Shown: in pieces, positions 11,501 to 22,520 of the stretch | Layout of the letters: each line of letters begins with the position of its first letter | How positions within the stretch are numbered: the stretch's first letter is position 1 | DNA from: Tretioscincus oriximinensis | Lineage: Eukaryota; Chordata; Lepidosauria; Squamata; Gymnophthalmidae | DNA: 64,000 nt | Assembly (NCBI GenBank): GCA_022410635.1 | Contig: JAJVDF010001207.1 | Span: 117,563 to 181,562 of the forward strand | Reading direction: 5' to 3' | The notes under the pieces: generated by a model | The model's database searches: none | Seen by the model: only the letters and a program-made list of their open reading frames with translations | What the model was told of the DNA's origin: nothing | Program-made: the position numbers and the translations under genes

Positions 11501-14500
11501 ACCCTCTCCAGCAAGGATGATCATTAGATCGATCCCTGACAGTAGTTTGAAAAGGAACCTCATTAATAGAAGTATATTAATAGAACCAACTTATTATTAA
11601 AATTCACCCAAATAAGAGTCAAGCACGTGTGATCCTTTCTCCCATATGCAACATCTGTTTTATAATCTGGTATTGTCCTTATAATTTTTAAAAATAAAAG
11701 CTACAGTGTTGTATACTCGGATGAAAATACAGTCAAGACATTCAGGTTGTTTAGTTCTCAAACCCAAGTAAAAGTCTATTTTTCATATTGAATGAGAAGA
11801 GAACATAGGTGATAAGTCCCTTTTGAAACTGCTTATCCAAAATTTTTGACATGCTGTATCTACAATGGAAAATCACACTTTGCAAAGAAAGCTTACACAC
11901 TGCTAATGATTTAAATACTGTAGCAACTAGCAGCTAATGTCAGGAAACAAGTATGAGCACGTTTAATGAGCTCTCTACTGGGACAGCATATTCTGCATTG
12001 ATTAATTTTGTTGCTAGGAAAATACCATTGTGTGTTCACAATTTTAAAGTATTCTAATTGTCCTAACCTTTCAAAGAAGACTACTTTGGAGGTTTAAGGT
12101 CTTTCTACACTGCTGAAATATTGGATTATGATCTATCTCTGGATCTCTGGATAGTAAAGTATCTGTACCTTAGGGTACTTTTTCATTTTGNTTTTGAAAC
12201 AGTTAAAAATAAGCAACTGGATGTCATAATCACATTGCTAATTGCCTCACTACTCAACAGACATGCCAAAAGTATTCTTAAACCTACCTTTGTTTTCACA
12301 CTTTCAGCTGAGGAATAGTTCAAGCAAATAGTAGGAACAGAGCAGTCATATTTCTAATTCCTTGATTACTTCCCAATCGTTTCAAAAGCATTCTTAAATT
12401 TATCTTAAATTTAACCTTGGTCAACTTTTAAGGTGGTCACAAAAATTCCTGCTTTCTGGAAAATGCAAATGCTGTGTATTAAGCTTCATGTCACGTGGCA
12501 AGGGATTATACTATAAGTAGCCTTGCATTGCAGGGGTTAACTATATATGACCTGGCAGCTTGTGGAAAGCTGCTGTTACGACATGTCAAGATATTCTAAA
12601 ACTATGTAGTCATATTATGTTTGGCAAAGTTCGTACCTTGGGTTCTTTAACAGCAAAACATGGCTCAAGCCTTGTGTTTCCAATTAAGAAAGTACGTGGA
12701 GTATGTGCAGATAATCTTATTGGAGCTGCATTCTTCACTGTTTGTGTGCAGCTAGACTGTGATTCTGATGTGGCCGTGCTGTTAACATTTTTGTCCATCT
12801 GGTCCACCCAGCTCTGTATCTTTGTGGTTTGTAGCTGCTTTATTTTCCAATGCTTATCTTTATTGTGTTTGCTAAAAGTCTTGTGAAGTTAACAAGCTTT
12901 TTTTTTAACTCTGTGTATGTTTTGTAAATAGCAGAGTTATTTTTCTTTTTGCCAACTAAGTAAAACTAGCTTNCTGCAATAGGAATGTTAAAAAGACTAN
13001 GTCTCTGTCTGTTTTGTCTTACTGCTTTACTTTTGCTAAGGCTTACTTTCTGTTTTGAATGCTGTTCACTTTTTGCTTAGTTTTTTCTTTTTTTACAGAN
13101 GGACAGCAAACTTCCTTGCAACTGCTATTTCAGATTCTCTAACATGACATTCTAGGATTCTGAGAGATATCTGGAAGAAACATCTGCATGGCACCAAGGT
13201 GGGATATGTGACACGAAGAAGGTCAGCAATGCCGGTAAAGCACATGGAGAAACAACAACCTGCTTTCTCTTCCATTATTCACTGGAAGCCCTGAAGATTT
13301 GAACATTACCCCACCCCCTTTGAGTCTCTGGATAAAAAGCAATGCCTGTCATTAAAGGAGGAGTTCAGCCCCCATCCTTCTTGGAGTACATGTGTCACTG
13401 AAGCTCCCAACTTGAAATGCTACCTCAACCTATTTCTTTTCTTTCTATTCCCTCTCATTCATAGAGCTATTGATGAATAGCTCTCTGTCTCTCCTTGAAA
13501 TAGCTGTAAAGGGGGGGGGAGCAGCTGAGCATATAGACATTCCCTCTATCACTCCCTCCTATTGCTGCTGCTACTTGGGAGGTAATATAGAAGGGAATAA
13601 TTCTGGATCTGACTCAGCAGTAGTACTGGGAGTTTTCTAGCTGGAAATCTCAGCTCAGAGCCCCAAGATGTATAAGATCTTTGTTTTTTACTTGTTTCAA
13701 AAGAGCACATGGATATATATTTTTGGTAACTTCCGGGGAAGTGACTGGAAGTCATGTCAGGGTGCCTTTCCCGGACGCAGAGGCCAGAAGTGACATCATT
13801 TGTGATTTCATTTCCTGCCCTAGGGTGCCCTTTCCAGAAGCAGGGGGCAAAATTCTTGGGCATTGGAATATGAGAACTGAAACCTTGTATAAGAGCGGAT
13901 AATCTAATAAAATGTATGAGATTCTCAGGCACCTGCCACTGCTGTTCAACAGTTTCCCAGTGAANCTCTGCTCTGAGACTCTCCATCGGTTTCTATTAGA
14001 GTGGGGCTATAAGCAGAAGGCTGCCTTACAACTGGCTGGCTGTTAACTGAAGATATGTTGACCATTCCCTCTCCCAAAATGCAAACAGAAAGATTAAAAT
14101 GGGGACAAGTGAGCATAAATTTCAGGGACTTCTCCCAAAAAGTTATGTGTGAATCCATTAGAGATGCACTGCCTAACTGTAATGCATTCTATTGCATCTT
14201 TGTAAGCTATCTTAGAAATGAATTTACACTGAAAGCAGTTTAGGGATTTTTAAATAACAAATATTTATAGAATACACACACAGTACAAACCTATGGAAAC
14301 CTTTTCTGCAGAGAATTCTGAAGTGTTAAGTCTACACAGTTGGCTGCATTAATACTGCATATATGATCTAAAACAATGATTACTAAAATACTTGCCAATT
14401 TTATGTGCAAAAACTAAAAGCAAAGCCTTTATGCTCTATATGTAAAATTTTCTTGGATAGGCAATGAATAGCATCAAAGAGACAGCATCTGAGCAGGTTT

Positions 14501-15004
14501 CCATTTAAAGGAAAGTGTGATACAAATGACCGAAATATACAGGAAAGAACGATGAAAAAATTGCCTTCCTTTTCCTAATTTCTACTTTTTACAGTTAAAG
14601 AATTATAAAAGCACTGATTTTGTATCATTAGCAGAAGAATTAACTGGATTAAAAAATAATTTACAGCTAGAACGTAATTTCACTACTGAGAACACTTTTG
14701 GAAAGTATTTAAATTATTCTCATGCATCCTTTCCATTGCATTATTAACTACTGTTTTACACAAAGAATATTTAATTTTATTATGCAAGAGTGTGATTATA
14801 GGGTATTTGTCTCATGTAACTATGGGAATCCACAAGTGGAAGCCCTGGAAAGGGCTACTATTATGCTTTCCCCTTCCCAGTACTTATATGCAGCTTTCAT
14901 AAAGTAGTGTACAGTCTCTGCACCATAAATATCGGCGTTGCCTGTGAGCTCCCAAAATCTGCTGTGAAGTCCTGCCCTTCTGTGCGATCAGAGGTTAGGG
15001 TCCT
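8512..15004. other. 6.5 kb of non-coding DNA with few recognisable repeats
   Basis: AT-rich sequence without a supported gene or clear repeat. A GC-richer patch near 9640-9790 has CAG/CTG-like runs. A strong polypyrimidine tract followed by an AG lies at 13062-13099, and a possible donor 'caaggtggga' near 13195. The interval between has stops in all three forward frames, so at most it could be a non-coding exon. A short direct repeat ('agggtgcc' then 'tttcc') occurs near 13758 and 13823. Confidence 0.4.
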
Positions 15005-15203
15005 TAATAAGAACATAAGAAGAGCCATACTGGATCAGGCCACAGCCCATCAAGTCCAGCATTCTGNGTCACACAGAGGCCCACCAGATGCACCTGGGCA
15101 GTCCAAACAGAGGAAAGCAAAATATGAACCTGTTTATGACTCTCTGCAAATGGTATTTCAGGAGTCCTGCCTGTTGCTCCATCCCGGAGGCAACATCCAG
15201 ACA

Positions 15204-15613
15204 NNNNNNNNNNNNNNNNNNNNNNNNNNNNNNNNNNNNNNNNNNNNNNNNNNNNNNNNNNNNNNNNNNNNNNNNNNNNNNNNNNNNNNNNNNNNNNNNN
15301 NNNNNNNNNNNNNNNNNNNNNNNNNNNNNNNNNNNNNNNNNNNNNNNNNNNNNNNNNNNNNNNNNNNNNNNNNNNNNNNNNNNNNNNNNNNNNNNNNNNN
15401 NNNNNNNNNNNNNNNNNNNNNNNNNNNNNNNNNNNNNNNNNNNNNNNNNNNNNNNNNNNNNNNNNNNNNNNNNNNNNNNNNNNNNNNNNNNNNNNNNNNN
15501 NNNNNNNNNNNNNNNNNNNNNNNNNNNNNNNNNNNNNNNNNNNNNNNNNNNNNNNNNNNNNNNNNNNNNNNNNNNNNNNNNNNNNNNNNNNNNNNNNNNN
15601 NNNNNNNNNNNNN
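15204..15613. other. Assembly gap (410 n)
   Basis: A run of n lying inside the minus-strand CR1. Flanking sequence on both sides belongs to the same element, so the missing bases are most likely CR1. Confidence 0.97.
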
Positions 15614-16185
15614 CATGGAATTTGCCTTTCTTGCTGCCGCTGCACACTGGGTTGACATTTTCATTGAATTGTCCACCAACACCCCAAGATCCTTTTCTTG
15701 CTCGGTCACAGAAAGCTTGGTTCCCATCAGGTGGTAGGAGTAGTTGGGGTTCTTTGCCCCAATATGCATAATCTTGCACTTGCTTAAGTTGAAGTGCATT
15801 TGCCACTTTGATGCCCACTCACCCAATTTCAATAAATCACTCTGGAGTGCCTTACAGTCATTTTCAGTTTTCACTACCCTGAACAGTTTAGTGTTATCAG
15901 CAAACTTGGCTACTTCACTATTCACCTCGGCATCCAGATCATTTATAAATACATTGAAAAGCAAGGGTCCCAGTACAGATCGCTGGGGTAACCCACTTCT
16001 TACCTCTTTCCACTCAGAGAACTGTCCATTTAATACTACCCTTTGTTTTCTATCTTTTAGCCTGTTTCCAATCCAGGACAAAGTCTGTCCTCTTATACCA
16101 TGAGTATGGAGTTTTTTTGATGAGGGACTTTATCAAAAGCCTTCTGAAAATCTAGATAGACAATATCAATTGGATTCCCATTATC
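15614..16185 (-). pseudogene. CR1 reverse transcriptase, C-terminal half remnant
   Basis: On the minus strand this encodes the palm and thumb part of a CR1 reverse transcriptase: '[16 protein letters not shown]'-like sequence, '[20 protein letters not shown]', 'VAKFADNTKLFRV', 'WASKWQMHFNLSKCKIMHIG' and '[20 protein letters not shown]'. The frame is open for about 145 codons up to the gap. The catalytic aspartate pair is changed to FADN and the usual 'PQGS' to 'PQRS', so the enzyme would be inactive even if translated. The N-terminal part is absent. Confidence 0.85.
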
Positions 16186-16212
16186 TACATGTTTGTTAAC
16201 ACTTCTGGGCTG

Positions 16213-16418
16213 TATCTCAGAATTGGAGCCTGCCATCTACATTCTTAAATTTGGGCACATGCCTGCAGTCTGCCGCAGACGCGAGACAACAGGGGCTTTC
16301 CGGAACGATGCCTGAATAACCCAGCAATAGTTTATTCTGGGATAAACAGCGTGTGCTGGATTCTTCCTCGTCTCGTTCCGATCGAGGCAGAAACATGCTG
16401 TGTGCATACAGCCTTAAT
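16213..16418. mobile_element. End of a TIR element (GGCTGYRTTCACAC family), partial
   Basis: The right end reads 'gtgcatacagcc' followed by TTA. The body shares 'cccagcaatagtttattc' and 'cctcgtctcgttccgatc' with 29089-29471 and, in the opposite orientation, with 37796-38369. A matching left terminus is not clear, so this is a partial or decayed copy. See the 29089 copy for class evidence. Confidence 0.55.
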
Positions 16419-19400
16419 CAGATTGAAGTAGGGAAAATTTGAGTTTGGGAGGGGATAGAAGAGAGAAATCTAACCAACTGCAGTATGGGGAAAAATGCTA
16501 CAACCAGTGACTAAACAGGACCCTAGAAAACTAGGTAGGTGGCAGCTAATCAGTAGCGGACATTTGATGCTAAGAAGGCATTGCCAGACATAGAGGTTAA
16601 GAAATGAAAATAAGATTCTTTTTATTTTTGAATACCTTATAATAGATCCCTNAAATGCATTACTGAGGCCTGTGCAAACAGAGCCTTACAATATAGATAC
16701 ATGTACTGCAAGCATGAAATACTGCCTTATATATTGCTGAGGATTTTGCGAGCCTTTTTTTATTAGCTTATACTGAAGCACATACTTGAGAAAAGTTTCT
16801 AAAAACAATTCAGTTCTGTTTAATGTAAGGCATAAGTAACTAAAAACTCCAAAGGGCACAGTTTCTAGTGGAATTTATTTCTCGGAAAGCTGCATTTATA
16901 TGGTTTTTAATTCCTTCTGTGCCAAAGGTATAATTGCAAACCTTCAGAAAATATTACATAATATACTGGTGCTGCCCATCAGAAGCCCTGTTCATTGTGC
17001 CAGAAAATGGCCGTGGAAATTACTTGCCTCAGCNTTTTGGCTGGCACAGGTTCCTCAGCAACTTCCTTCCCCAGCTGGAACAAGCATAAGATGAGGTCAA
17101 GATGACTGCCAGCAGAAATTAATAGTAGTTCCATGACAGTTATAAATCTGTTGTTGTGTAAGGACAAGCTAATGGAAAGTTTAGTCAGCAGGCTCCTTTC
17201 TGTGGGTATGGAACCAACTTGAAANATTTAAATTCCGAGCTGATACACTGCCTAGAAGTTGGAAGTGGCCTGGAATATAGCATATACTGGTTGCTAGTTT
17301 GTCACGAGTCAGAAAAGACAGTTTGCACATGATTCCACTGCTGATTCCACTGGAAAGGGGCAATTTCAATCTGGCTGATTCTAAAGGTGGCCAACTCATT
17401 GTAGAGACACAATAAGAACCACTGCAATTAATTTCAGATTTGTCATCTTTAGTTCATTACACTACGGCCTGTCTCACACAGTGATCCACTATCTTCTTTA
17501 AGCAGAAGACAGGTACAACTTTCCCCTGCTTTCAACTCTCTGAAAATAGCATTTAAAGGTGCCCTCATTGTCTCTCCCAACCTAGAGGCAGAAACTATGA
17601 ATTTGTCTAACCCTTTCTTTGTAAATTTGGCTTCGTTAAAGCTCTCTGGATAGTAAACTCCATAGATCAATGGACTTCCGCTTGTTCATCCTAACTTTTC
17701 TGCTCATTAGTATTAAAGTGAACATCATAGTTTTAGTGTTGTGTGATAGAGAAGATTTTTCCCCTTATCTTGCTTTTACACAACATGCATCAGAAGAGTC
17801 CCCTCTTAGGGCCTATATGCATAGACTTACTAATTCATTTTAGAGAATTGACTAGTATATACTGTCTGCATGAGGTTAATGCTAATCCACATCAGATGTG
17901 TATGAAGAGCTTCCTAAAGTGGATTAGTGACAGACTAAATTAATCTAGTCTGCATGTGTGCTACTGCTGCTTAATCTGGATTAAGATCCAATTTATGTGG
18001 TCATGGATCATCTGCAAGAGACCATTTCCATGACTAACAATGCAACAGAGCCACCGCATTTGAAAAATGGGGAAATGGGAAACTGGCAATGCAGAGATTT
18101 CCTTCACATCATCAGAAACTGTTTCTGCCTCACCTGGATTAAGAATGTAGGAACTGCATGGAGGCAGGTTTTTCTGCCCTTCTAAAGTATTCCAAGATGC
18201 TTCAAGTAGTCTCATAAAGCTGCAGCTAATACAAATCAAGTTAATCCACTTTTACTAAAGTGGATAAAGCCATGAAGGTACATCAATGTCCTTAAACATC
18301 ATTTTCAAAGGACTGAAGATATCTAGACTTTGCAAACTGATTTCATTCCTTCTACTTTCTCTTATTTATCCTACTACAAATGTTGCTGTCAGTCAATTGG
18401 TACTGCTGTATCAATTAAAACAGCAGATTAAACCTTTTCACCTATAAAGTGCATATCTGGCTTTGTCCACCTGAACTATTCAATCTGTTAAGAACATGTC
18501 ATCCCAATGCAACTTCCAACCCAAGACCCTNGAGTATTTTTTTGATTAAGTATTTGCAGTAGGGTAGATTTTCTGTTATCAACTTGGTATTCTGAACTAT
18601 GTTTTGATGGATTATGCCTGCCAGTTAGCACAACTGGCTTTAACATGGTCAATCATTTATGCTACATTCTGTCACCTTCTACGTTTGTCATTGGCTACTT
18701 GCAATTTAAGGTCTTTATTACCTGACCCTGAATTATAACTATAAATCCTTTAGTTTCTGGTGCAAATTGATCACTGTCATGCACACAGCACATATTATTG
18801 TTGTTATTCTGCTTGGTATTATTGTCAAGGGAGACAGAAAAGAAAAATTACCCATCACATTGCAAAAAAACATTTTAAATGTAATAAATGCTTCCAAAGT
18901 TGATAGTTCAAGAGCTTATTAATGTTTCAGACCCAGAAACCATGAGAAGATCATATTATACATACAGCTTCATTCCCAGTGTTGTTTACGAGGTTTGATC
19001 TCTATACTTAGTTTTAAAGCATGCTACAAGGATTTTCTCTACAGTATTGAAACATCTTGAGCGTTAAGAGAGCAGATTGAGACCGTCTGGTATCTTGGTG
19101 TACCAGCAGGATCAATTTGCAGGGTTGTAATAAGGAAGAAAGATACTTCGTGTACTAACAGATGGCCAACAATAGATTTTGTGTTGCGTATGAGTGTTCC
19201 AGAAATAGGGATAGATGAATTTTTACAGATTATCTTATCTAGAAGAGAGGCAAGCCTAAATATGACATGAAAATAACTGAAATGGACTGGCAAAAATTCT
19301 AATGCCTCATTATGTCAGGGGTGCACAAAAGTACTATTTTTTCTTGCCTCTGAGACATGGCATGCCCTTGCCAATCTCCTCAAAGAGTCTCTAGTGCCTT

Positions 19401-19556
19401 CCATTACATTTGAAAAGTACACAGAAGTGTACCACCTGCACAAAGCAAGCACATAGGTTTCTCATTTTTCCAGGTGGTAACAGAGAACTACAGACGTTGA
19501 TAGGCACTCTTCCAGCAGTTACATATGCTCTATAGAAGGATGATGCAAAGGCTACA
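16419..19556. other. Non-coding DNA, no recognised gene
   Basis: No gene or identified repeat. The stretch 16653-16690 resembles 2041-2080. Confidence 0.45.
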
Positions 19557-19790
19557 ATTTTATTATTTATTTATTAATTTGTCTCAGGGCAGCCAACCCA
19601 AGTTTTTGTTGCTTTCTCCACAACAGCACCCTATGAAGTAGGTGGGGCTGAGAGAATCACAGTTCTAAGAAAACTGTGATTGGCCCAAGATCACCCAGCT
19701 GGCTTTCTGGAATCGAACTGGGAGACTACCAGATAAGAGTCCAACACTCTAATCACTACATCAAACTGGGTCTCTTCTAGTATCCTTCTC
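19557..19790 (-). mobile_element. tRNA-derived SINE, type 2
   Basis: On the minus strand it begins with a tRNA-like head ('cagtttgatgtagtgattag', then 'cccagttcgattcca' as B box), passes through 'gggtgatcttgggccaatca' and 'cagccccacctacttcat' and ends in a TTTAT-rich tail. I associate this head and body with tRNA-derived SINEs of squamates. The head is too decayed and followed by a SINE body, so it is not a tRNA gene. A second copy hosts a nested SINE at 37060-37530. Confidence 0.8.
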
Positions 19791-19956
19791 GGTGTACTAG
19801 CAGCAAATGCCTCTAATAATCATTGACTTGTACCTCTGAGGCTTTTTCAAAACACCTACCATCATAGTGAGGATGCAATCCAAGATGAACTCCACTGATG
19901 TTTTAGACTGTGTATTGTAATTCCTATACAGGATTCCTGTTTATACATATATATAT

Positions 19957-20255
19957 CAAGAGAAGACGACGAAGAAGAAGAACTGGGTTCTTAAATCCCG
20001 CTTTTCTCACCTTTCAAAGGGACTCAAAGCAGCTTACAAGGGTATTTTTGCCCGATGGTTTACATTATATATTTCCCACCATGCATCTACTTGCAGTCAA
20101 TTGCAATTTCTTGCAATTCGTGCTTTCGAATAGCTGGGTTGGCTATAGCTATAGGCTAGTGGAAGGTGCTCATCTCTCTGCATGTCCAACACAAGGTTTT
20201 GAAAACCCATCTCCCAGATGAGAGCTATCCAAGGTCACATTCTCCATGTGAGGAG
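19957..20255 (-). mobile_element. tRNA-derived SINE, type 1
   Basis: Reverse-complement copy of the family at 816: a GAA-rich tail at the left (19960-19982), then 'gggactcaaagcagcttac', 'gcatctacttgcagtcaatt' and the tRNA-like head near 20195-20245. Ends are approximate. Confidence 0.82.
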
Positions 20256-22067
20256 GTGCCACAGAATGAGGCATCCTAGTACCTATCTCCATTTTGAAAC
20301 AAGGAGGTCCCAAGTGGGAAGAAGCTATCTTACCACAGCAGGGCTTCCATGAGAGATCGTGCCAGAAAATGATCCACATGGTGGCTTTGAAGGTGTTCAT
20401 TCACACTTTCCTCTGCCCCTGGAGCTGCCCTATTAAAGTAAGTGGAGATATAGCCTGAACCTTCCACATTTCTCTCTGTGTGTGGATGTAATTTCTTGGC
20501 ATTTTTTCTTTTTCATTTGCCAGAATTCATTATGAACAATACCAATGCCTACAGCTGTTCTTTTATTTCTACACATTTTCTTCCAGCTGTTGTTGAATTC
20601 CTTTTTTCCAAAAAAAGTATTTGCTTGGCTTTGAAAGAGATAACTTAATACCAATTTTGCTTCTAGCAATAAGTAGTCCCATTCAGCATCCATAATCCAG
20701 TTGCAAGTATATTTGATGAGCAGAGAGCATCTTTAAAAACCAAGCAGCAAGCTACAATTTCCCAACCAAGAAAACTATTAATGTTAGAAATAACCTAGCT
20801 AATTAGTTTTGAATTATCCTTTTCTCAAAAAGCCAGAATGTTTTGCTGCTGATAGAGCATACTGTTTTTTAAAACCAGTGAAATAACGATGCATTTTCAC
20901 AGTTTCAAAAAGGTTTAGGTTCCCTGGCCTTATCCAAAGGATGTGCTCACATCACTGTAANTCCTGAATTTCAGCTGCATCTGCACGCATTAAAGCCACC
21001 CTTCCTGTAGAGAATTGTCCGACCAATCCCAAGGTAGATGGATCTGTTCTTTGCTCCTGTTACATATTTTCCATAACAGCTAATAGAGCCCACAAGCAAT
21101 CAATGTGTCCAACTCTGGATGGAGTGCCGAATGGGCAAAGTGAGGCCTTGCAATTTGAACTGGCACAGCCCACCCACACATAATGTAAACACATTACACA
21201 TAATGTAAACACACATTATTCTTGTCCAGTAATATATTAAGTTTGGAGCAGAAGCCCTGGCCTGATCTTCTGTACTGTAGGGTTAGAGAAAGAGCAGGAG
21301 AACAATCTGCAGTAATCATCCTCTAAAGGTAAGTGCAGCTTAGAAGTGGTAGCATGTTGCTGATTGAGCAGTGTAGTTAGTCTTCAGGAGAAGCGCAACC
21401 AGCAAAATGTTCCTGTGCCTCTATCACAGTCCAATTCCAGAAGTCAAAAATTGCTATTTTGTTATTTTATTTTTATTGAGGGGAGGGTGCCTTCAGGAGC
21501 TGGCCATGATTGCCAGAGTACCCTANTGGTGGTGCAGTGAATTTATTTATTTCTAATCATTTTTTAATTTTTTTNAAAAAATTCTTAGCAAAAAATGGAG
21601 AACTCCCCCCAGAAGTGAGGGATACACACACCAAAACCAGGTTCCCCTCCCCCAGCTCAGCCTCAGTTCTTGGCATGAAAAGGACTGGGGAGTNTAGAGG
21701 GAAAACTGCTTAAAGGGGTCTTCCAAGCATTTCCTGTGGAAGGCAGGATCAGTTATCTGCTGCAGGTGACTGAACTAGTCTATATAGGATGCATGCCTGG
21801 AAAAAACAACTCTAACTGGTAACTTTGGAGACCTGGAATTTTCAGTTTCTCATATACTTTAAAATGTCTTGCTCACTTAAAAAAATTCTCGAGGGTGTCA
21901 CAGAGTTCTTGGACAGGGATTTTGGAGGGNTATGCATTTTGGTGGGTGATTTGCATATTCATGAATATGCAAATTAGCATGAATATTAATTGCCCGAGCT
22001 TGGGCCTCAGAAAATCTGGTCAATCTACAAGAAGTAGATCAGTTTCATGCAGACAGCCCATTTCCTG
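20256..22067. other. Non-coding DNA, no recognised gene
   Basis: No gene is recognised. Around 21177-21215 a ~20-bp unit containing 'cacataatgtaaacaca' is present about twice in tandem. Confidence 0.45.
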
Positions 22068-22520
22068 TAAGGTTGCCATACGTCCCGGGAAGGCAGGACA
22101 ATCCCGATTTTGGTGACTAAAGAGAAAATTTTGGTTTTAAGACAAAATCCCNGATTTTTACATTCCCTGATGCTGCATCAGGGAATGTAAAAATCCAGGA
22201 TTTTAAAGGCAAAGGAGCCATCAGGGCTGATGGCTGCAGCCCGAGGAACACTTTCCAGAGTCCTGGAAGGAACCTTGGAGCGTGCCGTAGCTGATCCTCT
22301 GCTGGAGGCGGGGTTTTGCGCCTGCTGTCAGGCAAAGCGCACCAACTCGCCTCCAGCAGAGAAAAAACGCCTGGGTTTTTGACAAGAAAACAGAGTTTTT
22401 GTGCAGCTCTGTTCTGCCTATCTCACCACAAGCGTCTGTGTGTGTGCGTGTGTGCACGCGCATGCGTGCACCCCCACCCACNCCGTCCCGTTTTGGGGCT
22501 GCCAAAATATGGCAACCCTA
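22068..22520 (+). mobile_element. hAT-type non-autonomous transposon, copy 1, 453 bp
   Basis: Termini are TAAGGTTGCCATA on the left and TATGGCAACCCTA on the right. The flanking octamer ATTTCCTG is present perfectly on both sides (22060-22067 and 22521-22528), an 8-bp target duplication diagnostic of hAT-like transposition. The interior holds a hairpin with 21-bp perfect arms (22153-22173 and 22175-22195) and a TG/CG-rich stretch near 22437-22470. No transposase is encoded, so it depended on an enzyme made elsewhere. A second copy lies at 27486-27876. Confidence 0.88.

Larger units (their letters stand above)
15005..16200 (-). mobile_element. CR1 LINE, minus strand, interrupted by an assembly gap
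   Basis: The 3' end ('ttcttatgttcttat' on the minus strand) is at about 15005 and the element runs rightward in reverse to about 16200. It belongs to the same CR1 group as the copies at 51.4-54.0 and 60.2-61.1 kb. The gap 15204-15613 is 410 n, whereas the matching interval in the 60-kb copy is about 535 bp, so the gap length is probably a rough estimate. The copy is 5'-truncated. Confidence 0.88.

Noticed and set aside
12560..12886. 108-codon open frame with hydrophobic C-terminal half
   Set aside because: No recognisable domain or homologue, composition like random AT-rich DNA, and an overlapping frame on the other strand of similar length. Not enough to call a gene.
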